From: Streptomyces sp. 1331.2
Lineage (GTDB): Bacteria; Actinomycetota; Actinomycetes; Streptomycetales; Streptomycetaceae
DNA length: 64,000 nucleotides
Assembly: GCF_900199205.1 (NCBI RefSeq)
Contig: NZ_OBMJ01000001.1
Coordinates: forward strand, 5,697,001 to 5,761,000
Reading direction: 5' to 3'
Shown here piece by piece: positions 50,456-59,017 of this stretch. The notes below the pieces were generated by a model, which did no database searches, was not told where the DNA came from, and saw only the letters and a program-made list of their open reading frames with translations. The stretch's first letter is position 1. Every line of letters begins with the position of its first letter. The position numbers were made by a program, and so were the translations under genes.

Positions 50456-52645
50456 ATGTTCCACCGACTAGGACACTTCGTCGTTCGTCGCGCGTGGTGG
50501 GTGATCATCGCGTGGGTGGTCGCGATGATCGCCATCGTCGGGTCGGCCTCGAAGGTCACCTCGCAGACGGACGAGTCCGCATTCCTGCCCAAGCACTACG
50601 AATCGATCCAGGCGGCGCAGCTCCAGGAGCAGGCCTTCCCGTCGAGCTTCACCCCGTCCGCGCTGCTGCTCTTCGAGCGCAACGACGGCCAGGCGCTGAA
50701 CGACGCCGACCAGGCCACGATGGACAAGGTCGTCAAGGGCCTCACCGACGCGAACATCCCCGCCGTCGAGAAGATCCTGCCGGTCGACCCCAAGGCCTCG
50801 AAGTCCAAGGACGGCAAGTACGCGCTGTCCATGGTCGCCATCGACAAGACCAAGATGCAGAGCGAGGAGTTCACCGACGCGGCCAAGAAGCTGCGCAGTG
50901 AGGGCGCCAAGCTCGCCGACGGCTCGGGGGTGAAGTTCCAGGTCGGCGGCCAGGCCGCCAGCAGCCTGGACCAGAAGGACTCCTCCGGTGCCACCGACAT
51001 GATCGTGATGCTCGGCAGCCTGCTGCTCGTCATCCTGATCGTCGGCATCATCTTCCGCAGCATCCTGGCCGGCCTACTGCCCGTCCTGCTCTCGCTGGTC
51101 ATCGCGATGCCGGTGGCCAACGGCCTGATCGCCGACGCGATCGACATCTTCAACCTGAAGTCCTCCCCGATGACCTCCGCGATCCTGATCATCGTGGTCC
51201 TCGGCGTCGGCACGGACTACTTCCTCTTCCTCGCCTTCCGCTACCGCGAGCGGCTGCGCCTGGGCGAGGACCGCAAGACGGCCGTGGCGAACGCCGTCGG
51301 CCGGGTCGGCGAGGCGATCGCCTCCGCCGCCGGTGCCGTCGCCGTCGCCTTCGCCGTGCTGATCCTCTCCAGCCTGGGCATGTTCACCGCGCTGGGCCCG
51401 GCGCTGGCCATCGCCGTCATCGCGACCGCGCTGGTCTCGCTGACCCTGGCTCCGGCCGTGCTCGCCGTCATCCCGTCCAAGGGCGTGTTCTGGCCCGGCA
51501 AGAAGTGGATGGAGGAGCCGAAGAACGCCCGCTTCGCCGCGTTCGGCCGGATGACCGGCAAGAAGCCCGGCCTGGTCGCCCTGGTCTCCGGCGGCATCCT
51601 GGTGGTGCTGGCCCTGGCCGGCATCAACTACAACGGCACCTACGACCTGGCGGGCAGCTCGATGCCCAAGACCAAGGAGTCGATGGTCGTCCAGGACAAG
51701 CTGATGACCGCGTTCTCGGCCGGTGCCACCGACCCGAGCCACGTCTACCTGACCAGCACCAACGGCGCCAAGCTCAGCGACTCCGCGATCAAGGAGTTCG
51801 CCGACAAGCTCCAGGGCGTCCCAGGGGTGGCCAGCGTGGTCGCGCCGAGCGCCGAGCGGAAGACGGTCAACGCCGACGGCACCACCGGTGACTTCACCGT
51901 GATGCTCAACGACGCGCCGGCCTCCAACAAGGCCATCGACACCATCGAGAAGGTCCGCGACACCGCCCACGCCTCGGCCCCGGCCGACAGCAAGGCCCTG
52001 GTCGGCGGCATCACCTCGGTGTACAAGGACATCAACACCGCGATGGTGCACGACTACACGCTGGTCTTCCCGATCGCGGCCGTGATCATCATGCTCATCC
52101 TGGGCCTGCAGCTGCGCAGCGTCGTCGCCCCGTGGTACCTGATGGCCTCGGTCGGCCTCGGCTTCGGCGGCACCCTCGGTGCCACCACCCTGCTGTTCCA
52201 GAACATCAAGGGCGAGCAGGGCCTGATGTTCATGCTGCCGATCTTCATCTACCTCTTCGTGGTGGCGATCGGCACGGACTACAACATCCTGATCATCGCC
52301 CGCCTCCGCGAGGAGGCCCGCGAGGGCCGCAACCCGCGCGAGGCGGCCAGCGAGGCCATCAAGCACGGCGGCCCGACCGTCGCCGCGGCCGGCTTCATCC
52401 TGGCGGCGTCGTTCGCGACCTTCATGCTCGCGGGCAACGTGCTCTTCATGGAGCTCGGCTTCTCGCTGGCCTTCGGCATCGTGCTGGCGGCCTTCGTGAT
52501 GGCGATGTTCTTCACCCCGGCCCTGACCGCGCTGCTCGGCCACCGCGCCTGGTGGCCCGGCCACGCCGACGCCCCCGGCCACGGCGCGGGCCCGGCGCCG
52601 CTGGCGGACGCGCACGGGGTGCCGGAGCCGGCCGGCCGACGCTGA
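50456..52645 (+). CDS. MMPL-family membrane transporter
   Basis: 729 residues from ATG 50456 (MFHRLGHFVVRRAWWVIIAW), chosen for AGGAGG upstream. RND/MMPL layout with membrane helix 1 at 11-30, a large outer domain, helices around 180-350, a second outer domain, and the C-terminal helix set. Twin motifs GTDYFLFLAFRYRERLRLGE and GTDYNILIIARLREEAREGR. It is closer to the classical actinomycete MMPL exporters (ActII-3 type) than the gene at 4654, which has LSIDY/LSMDY instead. Substrate unknown. The C-terminal tail is Pro/Ala/His-rich. Confidence 0.92.
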   Translation: MFHRLGHFVVRRAWWVIIAWVVAMIAIVGSASKVTSQTDESAFLPKHYESIQAAQLQEQAFPSSFTPSALLLFERNDGQALNDADQATMDKVVKGLTDANIPAVEKILPVDPKASKSKDGKYALSMVAIDKTKMQSEEFTDAAKKLRSEGAKLADGSGVKFQVGGQAASSLDQKDSSGATDMIVMLGSLLLVILIVGIIFRSILAGLLPVLLSLVIAMPVANGLIADAIDIFNLKSSPMTSAILIIVVLGVGTDYFLFLAFRYRERLRLGEDRKTAVANAVGRVGEAIASAAGAVAVAFAVLILSSLGMFTALGPALAIAVIATALVSLTLAPAVLAVIPSKGVFWPGKKWMEEPKNARFAAFGRMTGKKPGLVALVSGGILVVLALAGINYNGTYDLAGSSMPKTKESMVVQDKLMTAFSAGATDPSHVYLTSTNGAKLSDSAIKEFADKLQGVPGVASVVAPSAERKTVNADGTTGDFTVMLNDAPASNKAIDTIEKVRDTAHASAPADSKALVGGITSVYKDINTAMVHDYTLVFPIAAVIIMLILGLQLRSVVAPWYLMASVGLGFGGTLGATTLLFQNIKGEQGLMFMLPIFIYLFVVAIGTDYNILIIARLREEAREGRNPREAASEAIKHGGPTVAAAGFILAASFATFMLAGNVLFMELGFSLAFGIVLAAFVMAMFFTPALTALLGHRAWWPGHADAPGHGAGPAPLADAHGVPEPAGRR

Positions 52646-52659
52646 CGGACCGCTCCCCA

Positions 52660-52699
52660 GGGCAGGCGGCGTCCCGCTTCGGCGGGCCGCCGCCTGCCC
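52660..52699 (+). terminator. MMPL terminator with TTCG loop
   Basis: A 12-bp outer stem (52660-52671 with 52688-52699) and a 5-bp inner stem closing a TTCG tetraloop, followed by CTTTCCC. Very stable; 15 bp after the MMPL stop. Confidence 0.9.
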
Positions 52700-52767
52700 C
52701 TTTCCCAGGGGCGCCAAACGTGATCTGTTCAGCGTAAAAACCCCGGTCGCCCGGGGTGTCGGCGTGC

Positions 52768-52773
52768 TACAGT
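52768..52773 (+). promoter_or_regulatory. possible -10 of the cold-shock gene
   Basis: TACAGT in the sequence GTGCTACAGTCGACTCAG resembles a -10 box; a matching -35 is poor. If right, the transcript starts near 52780 with a leader of about 160 nt. Confidence 0.4.
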
Positions 52774-52798
52774 CGACTCAGTTGCAGTTTTGGTTCCC

Positions 52799-52930
52799 AT
52801 GAACGTGTATGTGCGCCTGCTGGTTCCAACCAACAGGCGCATTTGTTTTGTCCGGTGTTTCAGTCTCCGGATGGGGATCGCGGCTACTTGGGGATTCACG
52901 AGGTGTGGATCCCTGATGCCCCAGTTTTAG
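52799..52930 (+). CDS. leader ORF upstream of cold-shock gene
   Basis: 43 codons from ATG 52799 to TAG 52930, ending 11 bp before the csp ATG and overlapping its ribosome site region. It encodes MNVYVRLLVPTNRRICFVRC then FSLRMGIAATWGFTRCGSLM and PQF. No domain. The frame runs through a terminator-like hairpin (52812-52841), so translation of this ORF would alter the hairpin. Whether it is translated is unproven; no clear ribosome site precedes it. Confidence 0.4.
   Translation: MNVYVRLLVPTNRRICFVRCFSLRMGIAATWGFTRCGSLMPQF
52812..52851 (+). promoter_or_regulatory. attenuator-like hairpin in the csp leader
   Basis: TGCGCCTG (52812-52819) pairs with CAGGCGCA (52834-52841), with TGG/CCA pairs inside, directly followed by TTTGTTTTGT. 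It has intrinsic-terminator form but lies 100 nt before the cold-shock ATG, within the leader transcript. Confidence 0.65.
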
Positions 52931-52941
52931 AGGAGACGGTT

Positions 52942-53148
52942 ATGGCTACCGGCACCGTGAAGTGGTTCAACAGCGAAAAGGGCTTCGGCTTCATCGAGCA
53001 GGATGGTGGCGGCGCCGACGTGTTCGCCCACTACTCGAACATCCAGGCTCAGGGCTTCCGTGAGCTGTTCGAGGGTCAGAAGGTCGAGTTCGACGTCACC
53101 CAGGGCCAGAAGGGCCCGCAGGCCGAGAACATCCAGATCATCGGCTGA
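52942..53148 (+). CDS. cold-shock protein (CspA family)
   Basis: 68 residues from ATG 52942, GAGGAGA 7 nt upstream. Single OB fold with RNP1 KGFGFIE at 13-19 and RNP2 VFAHY at 27-31. Acts as a single-stranded RNA/DNA chaperone. Codon usage is strongly biased as in highly expressed genes. Placed directly before a DEAD-box helicase, the usual cold-response partner, with a strong hairpin in between. Confidence 0.96.
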   Translation: MATGTVKWFNSEKGFGFIEQDGGGADVFAHYSNIQAQGFRELFEGQKVEFDVTQGQKGPQAENIQIIG

Positions 53149-53166
53149 CGTCAGCCTCCACGCTGA

Positions 53167-53217
53167 CTCGCGATCATCGCGAGGCGGGGGCCCGCACCGC
53201 ACGGTGCGGGCCCCCGC
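53167..53217 (+). terminator. palindrome plus terminator after csp
   Basis: A 17-nt palindrome CTCGCGATCATCGCGAG (53167-53183) runs directly into a perfect 16-bp stem (53184-53199 with 53202-53217). No T-tract. The strong stem should limit read-through into the helicase gene. Confidence 0.75.
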
Positions 53218-53306
53218 TCATGCCGCCGTACGGCCGGGGCGGCGAACTTCCTTCCGACGGCCGACCAGTCCGCGACGCGGGCTGCCGACCGACGCATGGA
53301 GATCCC

Positions 53307-55004
53307 GTGACCACCCCTGCCCGTACGCCGCGCGACCGCGGCCCCCGCAGCACCGACCAGACCCGCCGCGCCGCGGGCGGCGGCGGCCCGCGCAAGCCGC
53401 GCAACCGCGCCGGCACCCCCAAGCAGGCCCGCACCACCGTGCCCGAGGCCGCCGACTTCACCGTCGTCCAGGCCAGCCCCTCGCGGCCCCCGGCGGCCAC
53501 CTTCGCCGAGCTGGATCTCCCCAAGGGGATCCTCTCCGCGCTCGGCCGCCAGGGCGTCACCGAGCCGTTCCCGATCCAGGGCGCCACGCTGCCCGACTCG
53601 ATCGCCGGGCGCGACGTGCTCGGCCGCGGCCGTACCGGCTCGGGCAAGACCCTGGCCTTCGGCCTGCCGCTGCTCGCCCGCACCGCCGGACAGCGCGCCG
53701 TGGCCCGGTACCCCCTGGCGCTCGTCCTGGTGCCCACCCGCGAGCTGGCCCAGCAGGTCACCGAGGCGCTGACCCCGTACGCCACCGCCGTCAACCTGCG
53801 GATCACCACCGTCGTCGGCGGCATGTCGATCAACAAGCAGGCCAACGCCGTCCGCCGCGGCACCGAGGTCCTGGTCGCCACCCCGGGCCGGCTGGACGAC
53901 CTGATCGGGCGCGGCGACGTCAACCTCTCCGATGTGGCGATCACCGTCCTGGACGAGGCCGACCAGATGGCCGACATGGGCTTCCTGCCGCAGGTCACCA
54001 AGCTGCTGGAGCAGGTCGCCGAGGGCGGGCAGCGGATGCTGTTCTCCGCCACCCTGGACCGCAACGTCGACCGGCTGGTCAAGCGCTTCCTGAACGACCC
54101 GGTGATTCACTCGGTCGACCCGTCGGCCGGCGCGGTCACCACCATGGACCACCACGTCCTCCAGCTCGAACCGGCCGACAAGGCCTCCGCCACCGCGCAC
54201 ATCGCCTCCCGCGACGGCCGCGTGATCATGTTCGTGCACACCAAGCACGGCGCCGACCGGCTCGCCAAGCAGCTGCTCGCCAACGGCGTGAAGGCCGCCG
54301 CCCTGCACGGCGGCAAGTCCCAGCCGCAGCGCAACCGGGTCCTCGACCAGTTCCGCGAGGGCCACGTCAGCGCGCTGATCGCCACCAACGTCGCCGCGCG
54401 CGGCATCCACATCGACGGCCTGGACCTCGTCGTCAACGTCGACCCGCCCGTCGACCACAAGGACTACCTGCACCGCGGCGGGCGCACCGCCCGGGCCGGC
54501 GAGTCCGGCACGGTCGTCACCCTCGTGCTGCCCGAGCAGCGCCGCGAGGTCAGCCGGCTGATGACGGTGGCCGGCATCCGCCCGACCACCACCAAGATCC
54601 GCCCCGGCGACGCCGACCTGGCCCGGATCACCGGCGCCCGCACGCCGAGCGGCGTCCCGGTCACCCTGGCCGTACCGGTGGCCCAGACGGCCGCCGCGGC
54701 GGGTACGGGCGCTTCGGCCGGCTCGGGCGGTTCGGCGGAGGACAAGCAGGGCGGGCGCGGGGGCGCCAAGGCCGGCGGCCCGCGCCGCCGCTCCGGCAAG
54801 CGCTCCGGGCTGCCCACCGACGTCGACATGAACGGCAACCCGCGCCGCCCCCGCCCCAAGCAGCGGATGGGCGGTGCCGCCCAGGGCGAGCGCCCGCAGG
54901 CGGCCGGCTTCATCGGCCGTTCCTCCGGCCGCGCCAAGCCCGGCAGCGGCTCCAAGTCCGGCGGCAACTACGGGACCGGCCGCCAGCGCCGCTCCTTCGA
55001 CTGA
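53307..55004 (+). CDS. DEAD-box RNA helicase
   Basis: 565 residues from GTG 53307, GGAG 5 nt upstream. Basic N-terminus (about 60 residues), then the core: Q-motif Gln91, Walker A GRGRTGSGKT at 106-115, PTREL, DEAD at 216-219 (VLDEADQMADMG), SAT at 247-249, and HRGGRTARAGESG in the C-lobe. The C-terminal 120 residues are Gly/Arg/Lys-rich, probably for RNA binding. This CsdA/RhlE-like type aids ribosome assembly and RNA decay in the cold. It follows the cold-shock gene but has its own start region. Confidence 0.94.
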   Translation: MTTPARTPRDRGPRSTDQTRRAAGGGGPRKPRNRAGTPKQARTTVPEAADFTVVQASPSRPPAATFAELDLPKGILSALGRQGVTEPFPIQGATLPDSIAGRDVLGRGRTGSGKTLAFGLPLLARTAGQRAVARYPLALVLVPTRELAQQVTEALTPYATAVNLRITTVVGGMSINKQANAVRRGTEVLVATPGRLDDLIGRGDVNLSDVAITVLDEADQMADMGFLPQVTKLLEQVAEGGQRMLFSATLDRNVDRLVKRFLNDPVIHSVDPSAGAVTTMDHHVLQLEPADKASATAHIASRDGRVIMFVHTKHGADRLAKQLLANGVKAAALHGGKSQPQRNRVLDQFREGHVSALIATNVAARGIHIDGLDLVVNVDPPVDHKDYLHRGGRTARAGESGTVVTLVLPEQRREVSRLMTVAGIRPTTTKIRPGDADLARITGARTPSGVPVTLAVPVAQTAAAAGTGASAGSGGSAEDKQGGRGGAKAGGPRRRSGKRSGLPTDVDMNGNPRRPRPKQRMGGAAQGERPQAAGFIGRSSGRAKPGSGSKSGGNYGTGRQRRSFD

Positions 55005-55020
55005 CGGATCCGTACCTGCG

Positions 55021-55068
55021 GGCAGGCGCCCCGGGCCCCCTCACCGAGAGGGGCCCGGGGCGCCTGCC
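55021..55068. terminator. bidirectional terminator
   Basis: A perfect 19-bp stem (55021-55039 with 55050-55068) and 10-nt loop between the convergent helicase and MmyB-type genes, 4 bp before the latter's stop. Confidence 0.88.
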
Positions 55069-55071
55069 GTC

Positions 55072-55950
55072 TCAGACCACGGCTGCCGTAGCAGCGGCAG
55101 CAGCCGGGGCCGGGGCCAGGCGGCGCAGCCGGTCCTCCGTCTCCGCGTCGCGCGGCGACATCACGATCAGCTGAAGCCCCTCGGCGGCCAGCAGCACGTG
55201 CTGGTCGATCCGCAGCACCCCCACCACCTCGTGGCGGATCAGCTTCTCCGCCCCCGAACGCTCCGCCACCTGGTGCTCGTCCAGCCAGCGGTCCGCCTCC
55301 GGGTACTCGCCGCGCACCTGCCGGATCATCCGGGCCAGCCGGCGCCCCACCGCCGTCGCCTCCCCGCCGCGCTCCGCGTAGGCCGAGCGCAACTGCGCCA
55401 GGAAGCGGCGGGCGTGCTCCTCCCAGTGCTCGACCCGGGCCCGGTGCACCGGGTTGCCGAACACCACCCACGCCAGGTTGCACTCCTGCGGCGGCCGGCC
55501 GGTCAGGCCGAACAGCGCGTCCGCGCCCGGATTCCAGGCGCGGATGTCCCAGTTGGCGTCCATCACGAACGACGGCGCCGGCCACTGCGCGTGCATCAGC
55601 CGCAGCAGCGGCGGCGGGACGTCCCCCGGCGCGGCCACCTCGCCGTCCTGCGGGTGGCTGCCCGCCAGCCGGAACAGGTACGCCGTCTCCGCGCGGTCCA
55701 GCCGCAGCGTCCGGGCCAGGCTCGCCAGCACCTCCGGGGACGGGTGGATGTCCCGCCCCTGCTCCAGCCACGTGTACCAGGTCACCCCCACCCCGGCGAG
55801 CAGCGCCAGCTCCTCCCGCCGCAGCCCCGGTGTACGCCGCCGCACCCCCGGGGCCAGCCCCACGTCCTGCGGCGTCAGCCGCGCCCGGCGGCTGCGCAGG
55901 AAACTCGACAGCGCCGTCCGGCGCTCCTGGGCGTCCTCAAGCTCGACCAT
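55072..55950 (-). CDS. XRE regulator with MmyB ligand-binding domain
   Basis: 292 residues from ATG 55950. HTH: GLRREELALLAGVGVTWYTW then LEQGRDIHPSPEVLASLART, the XRE form typical of MmyB-like proteins. The PAS-like C domain has FVMDANWDIRAWNPGADALF and NLAWVVFGNPVHRARVEHWE. MmyB controls methylenomycin genes in S. coelicolor; relatives often regulate a divergent target. A CTGGTAGT-CGA-ACTACCAG palindrome precedes its start. The long Ala-rich end is unusual. Confidence 0.92.
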   Translation of the reverse strand: MVELEDAQERRTALSSFLRSRRARLTPQDVGLAPGVRRRTPGLRREELALLAGVGVTWYTWLEQGRDIHPSPEVLASLARTLRLDRAETAYLFRLAGSHPQDGEVAAPGDVPPPLLRLMHAQWPAPSFVMDANWDIRAWNPGADALFGLTGRPPQECNLAWVVFGNPVHRARVEHWEEHARRFLAQLRSAYAERGGEATAVGRRLARMIRQVRGEYPEADRWLDEHQVAERSGAEKLIRHEVVGVLRIDQHVLLAAEGLQLIVMSPRDAETEDRLRRLAPAPAAAAATAAVV

Positions 55951-55964
55951 CTCCCCCGTCCTCC

Positions 55965-55983
55965 CTGGTAGTCGAACTACCAG
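55965..55983. promoter_or_regulatory. operator palindrome of the MmyB-like regulator
   Basis: CTGGTAGT-CGA-ACTACCAG, perfect 8-bp arms, 14 bp upstream of the regulator's ATG and in the gap to the divergent secreted-protein gene. Confidence 0.85.
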
Positions 55984-56064
55984 TATTCCCACGCACTGCC
56001 GCGGCCGGCCCGGCCGGGCGAGGCTTGACCACGTCAACGGACCGCACGTGCAGAGGAATTTCCG

Positions 56065-57084
56065 ATGAGCAACCGTCAGCACCGTACTCTCCGCCGCACC
56101 CTGGTCGCGGCCGCATTCACCGCCCTGCTCGGCACGGCCGCGACCCTGCCCGCCGCGGCCGCCCCTGCCGACCGGCCTGCCCCGGCCGTCATCACCGGCC
56201 AAGCGCCCACCCTGGTGCCCGAGTCGGGCGTCTGGGACGCCACCCGCCACCGCTTCCTGCTCGGCTCGCTGCGGCACGGCACCGTCTCCGCCGTCGGCAC
56301 CGACGGCAACGTCCGCACCCTGGTGGACGATCCCGGCACGCTGACCGAGATCGCCGGCCTGCGGATCGACCCGCTGCGCCACCGGGTCCTGGTCACCAAC
56401 CTCGACAACGGCATCGGCGAGCGCAGCAGCGCGGCCACCCAGGGCAGGCTCGCCGGGATCGGCGCCTACGACCTGGACACCGGCCGCCGCCTCTTCTACA
56501 CCGACCTCGCCGCCGTCGCCGCCGACGGCGGGAACCACCTCGCCAACGACATCGCGCTCGGCCCCGACGGCACCGCGTACGTCACCGACTCCTTCGCCCC
56601 GGTCGTCTACCGGGTCGCCCCCGACGGCACCGGCTCCGTCCTGCTGCGCGACCAGCGCCTGGCCGCCGACTCCGGCTCGTACGGCCTCAACGGGATCGTC
56701 CACCGGGACGGCCGGCTGGTCATCGGCAAGTGGGACGACGGCACGCTGTGGCAGGTGCCGCTCCGCAACCCGGCCGCCGTGCGGCGCGTCGAGGTGGCCG
56801 GCGGCGCCTCCCTGCTGCACCTGGACGGCCTGCTCGGCCGCCCGGACGGGTCCATCGCGGGCATCACCAACGCCCTCTTCGGGGCCGGCCGCGACGCCGC
56901 GGTCGAACTGCGCTCCGACGACCACTGGCGCACCGCCCGCATCGCCGCCGTCCACCCCTCCGCCGACGCCACCCCCACCGCCCCCGTCGCCGGCCCGGGC
57001 GGCAGCCTCTACCAGCTCTCCGGCGGCCTCGCCGGTGCCGCCTCGGGCCACCCGACGGACACCTTCACCCTGCGTCGGATCTGA
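56065..57084 (+). CDS. secreted SMP-30-like beta-propeller protein
   Basis: 339 residues, GAGGAA 9 nt before the ATG. Signal peptide RRTLVAAAFTALLGTAATLP ending AAAA near residue 33. The mature chain has the repeating beta-propeller pattern of SMP-30/gluconolactonase proteins: ESGVWDATRHRFLLGSLRHG, HLANDIALGPDGTAYVTDSF and YGLNGIVHRDGRLVIGKWDD. Asn/Asp at the blade tops may bind a divalent ion. The divergent MmyB-like regulator probably controls it. The substrate is unknown. Confidence 0.88.
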   Translation: MSNRQHRTLRRTLVAAAFTALLGTAATLPAAAAPADRPAPAVITGQAPTLVPESGVWDATRHRFLLGSLRHGTVSAVGTDGNVRTLVDDPGTLTEIAGLRIDPLRHRVLVTNLDNGIGERSSAATQGRLAGIGAYDLDTGRRLFYTDLAAVAADGGNHLANDIALGPDGTAYVTDSFAPVVYRVAPDGTGSVLLRDQRLAADSGSYGLNGIVHRDGRLVIGKWDDGTLWQVPLRNPAAVRRVEVAGGASLLHLDGLLGRPDGSIAGITNALFGAGRDAAVELRSDDHWRTARIAAVHPSADATPTAPVAGPGGSLYQLSGGLAGAASGHPTDTFTLRRI

Positions 57085-57149
57085 GCGGCCGCCTCGCTTC
57101 GACGGCGCGCACGGTCCCGGCCGCGCGCGCCGCCGGCGCTGCCGCGCGC

Positions 57150-57305
57150 CGTCACTCGCTGATCGCCGCAGCGGCTGCGCGGTACCAGCAGCACCGGAAG
57201 GAGGAGCGTGCAGTCCGGGTCGACTTGCACGTCGAGCGGGCGCGGCACTGGCCAGCCGTCGAAGACGCCGAGCGCGCCCACCGGGCGGGGAAGGAGGCTC
57301 CGTGA
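57150..57305 (+). CDS. possible coding fragment
   Basis: An open stretch with coding-like third positions reads HSLIAAAAARYQQHRKEERA then VRVDLHVERARHWPAVEDAE and ends at TGA 57305. There is no clear start or ribosome site, and no family is recognised. It may be a small ORF or a relic. The rest of 57085-57333 holds nothing. Confidence 0.25.
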   Translation, partial: RHSLIAAAAARYQQHRKEERAVRVDLHVERARHWPAVEDAERAHRAGKEAP

Positions 57306-57333
57306 CTGCTGGTCCGGTTTGCTTCTGGAGAGT

Positions 57334-58071
57334 TCAGGCAGTCAGGGCCGGGACGGTCTGCACCGCCTGGCGGGCCTCGTCGTAGCGCTCCAGCAGGAGG
57401 GTGGCCAGCTCGGGGGCGGGGCCGAGCGTGTCGGCCAGGACGTCCGCCCCGGCTGCGGCGGCCGTGATGCGGTCCGGCAGGAGGCCCGGGGCGAGCAGGT
57501 AGGGGGAGACGGCGGTGCGCTCGGCTCCCGCGGTGCGCAGGGCCGCGAGGGCGTCGGGGACGCGGGGGCCGGTGGCGGAGGCGTAGGCGACCTCGACGGC
57601 GGCCCAGCCGCGGGTGCGGCGCCACTCGGCGGCCACCGCGCGGGTCGCGGCGTCGGCGGCCGGGTCGGAGGAACCGGCGGCGGCGAGCACGACACCCGTA
57701 CGGGCGCGGACGGCGGGCGAGGTGACGTCCAGGCCGGCCTCGGCGAGCCGGCGGTCCAGGGCGGCGAGCAGCAGCGGGGACGGCCCCAGCACCTCCGCCA
57801 CCGGCAGTCGGGAGCCGGCGGCGCGCAGGGCGGCGGGGATGTCGTGCTTGGCGTGGAACGCCCGGTTGAGCAGCAGCGGTACGGCCACCGCGTCCCCGGC
57901 GTCCGCCAGCCGTCCCGCCACCTGCGGGATCCGCGGGGCGCAGTGGTCCAGGTAGGCGGTGGCGACCTCGGTGCCGGGCCGCTGGGCCCGCACCTCCTCG
58001 ACGAGGGCGGCCACGGTCGCGGCGTGGCGCGGGTCGCGGCTGCCGTGGGCGATGAGGAGGAGGGCGGGCAT
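57334..58071 (-). CDS. sirohydrochlorin chelatase (CbiX/SirB-like)
   Basis: 245 residues. Metal-binding His9 in LLIAHGSRDPRHAATVAALV and the second His pair in LLNRAFHAKHDIPAALRAAG; VVLAAAGSSDPAADAATRAV begins the second half. The protein has two CbiX-like halves, as in long SirB forms. It inserts Fe (or Co) into sirohydrochlorin, giving siroheme for assimilatory sulfite reductase. It lies 10 bp downstream of ssuC and belongs to the sulfur operon. Confidence 0.93.
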   Translation of the reverse strand: MPALLLIAHGSRDPRHAATVAALVEEVRAQRPGTEVATAYLDHCAPRIPQVAGRLADAGDAVAVPLLLNRAFHAKHDIPAALRAAGSRLPVAEVLGPSPLLLAALDRRLAEAGLDVTSPAVRARTGVVLAAAGSSDPAADAATRAVAAEWRRTRGWAAVEVAYASATGPRVPDALAALRTAGAERTAVSPYLLAPGLLPDRITAAAAGADVLADTLGPAPELATLLLERYDEARQAVQTVPALTA

Positions 58072-58081
58072 CAGCGGCGCC

Positions 58082-59017
58082 TCACTTGCCGGTGGCCAGC
58101 AGGCCGCGGTTGCGCAGCACCCGGCGCTCGACCGGGGTGAACACCAGCAGCTCGATGGCGATGCCGACGAACAGGATCAGGATGATGCCGAGCAGGACCC
58201 CGGACATGTCGGAGAACTCGCGCTGGTCCTCCAGGAAGCGGCCCAGGCCCCGGCCGAGGTCGGGGGAGGAGGCGACCAGTTCGGCGGCCATCAGCGAGCG
58301 CCAGGAGAACGCCCAGCCCTGCTTGAGGCCGGCGAGGTAGCCGGGCAGGGCGGCCGGGATCAGGACGTGCCGGGCGCCGTTCAGGCCGGTGGCGCCGATC
58401 GTGCGGCCGGCGCGCAGGAACAGCGGCGGCACCTGGTCGATGCCGGCCACCAGGCCGTTGGCGATCGACGGGACGGCGCCGAGCAGGATCACCGCGTACA
58501 TCATCGAGTCGTTGATGCCGAGCCAGATCACCGCGGCCGGCACCCAGGCGACCGAGGGCAGCGACTGCAGGCCCTGCAGGACCGGCCCGATCGCTGCGCG
58601 CACCGGCTTGATCCGGGCGACGACCAGGCCGACGGGGGTGCCGATCACGACGGCGAGCAGGAAGCCGGACAGGCCGCGCCAGACGCTGGTCCAGATGATC
58701 GAGAACAGCGTGCCCTGGTACCAGAGGTCCTGGGCGGAGTGCCAGACGTCCGCGGGGCTGGGCAGCTTGTACGAGGAGGTGAGGTGCAGGCTGTAGGCGC
58801 CCTGCCAGAGCGCGAGCACCACGAGCACGCCGAGCAGCGGCGGCAGCGCCTTCTTCCGCAGCGCCTCGCCGAGGCTGCCGCGCTGGGCGGTGACGGCGTC
58901 GAGGGCGTCCAGGCCGGCGCCGACGTCGGCGGTGTCGCGGGCGGCGGTGTCGCCGGCGGGCTTGGTCAGCGTGCTGCCGGTGCCGGTGCTGGTCAGCGTG
59001 GTGTCAGTGCTGGACAT
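58082..59017 (-). CDS. ssuC: sulfonate/organosulfur ABC transporter permease
   Basis: 311 residues from ATG 59017; Thr/Ala-rich for the first 55. Six membrane helices from about residue 65. BPD_transp_1 signature near the loop GLNGARHVLIPAALPGYLAG, and SLPSVAWVPAAVIWLGINDS, the SsuC/TauC/SsuC-like form. Start overlaps the ATPase stop by 14 bp. Exact substrate (aliphatic sulfonate or taurine) is not decided by sequence. Confidence 0.9.
   Translation of the reverse strand: MSSTDTTLTSTGTGSTLTKPAGDTAARDTADVGAGLDALDAVTAQRGSLGEALRKKALPPLLGVLVVLALWQGAYSLHLTSSYKLPSPADVWHSAQDLWYQGTLFSIIWTSVWRGLSGFLLAVVIGTPVGLVVARIKPVRAAIGPVLQGLQSLPSVAWVPAAVIWLGINDSMMYAVILLGAVPSIANGLVAGIDQVPPLFLRAGRTIGATGLNGARHVLIPAALPGYLAGLKQGWAFSWRSLMAAELVASSPDLGRGLGRFLEDQREFSDMSGVLLGIILILFVGIAIELLVFTPVERRVLRNRGLLATGK

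Noticed and set aside
57009..57281. 90-codon minus-strand ORF after the beta-propeller gene
   Set aside because: Overlaps the 3' end of the propeller gene in antisense and has no coding features.
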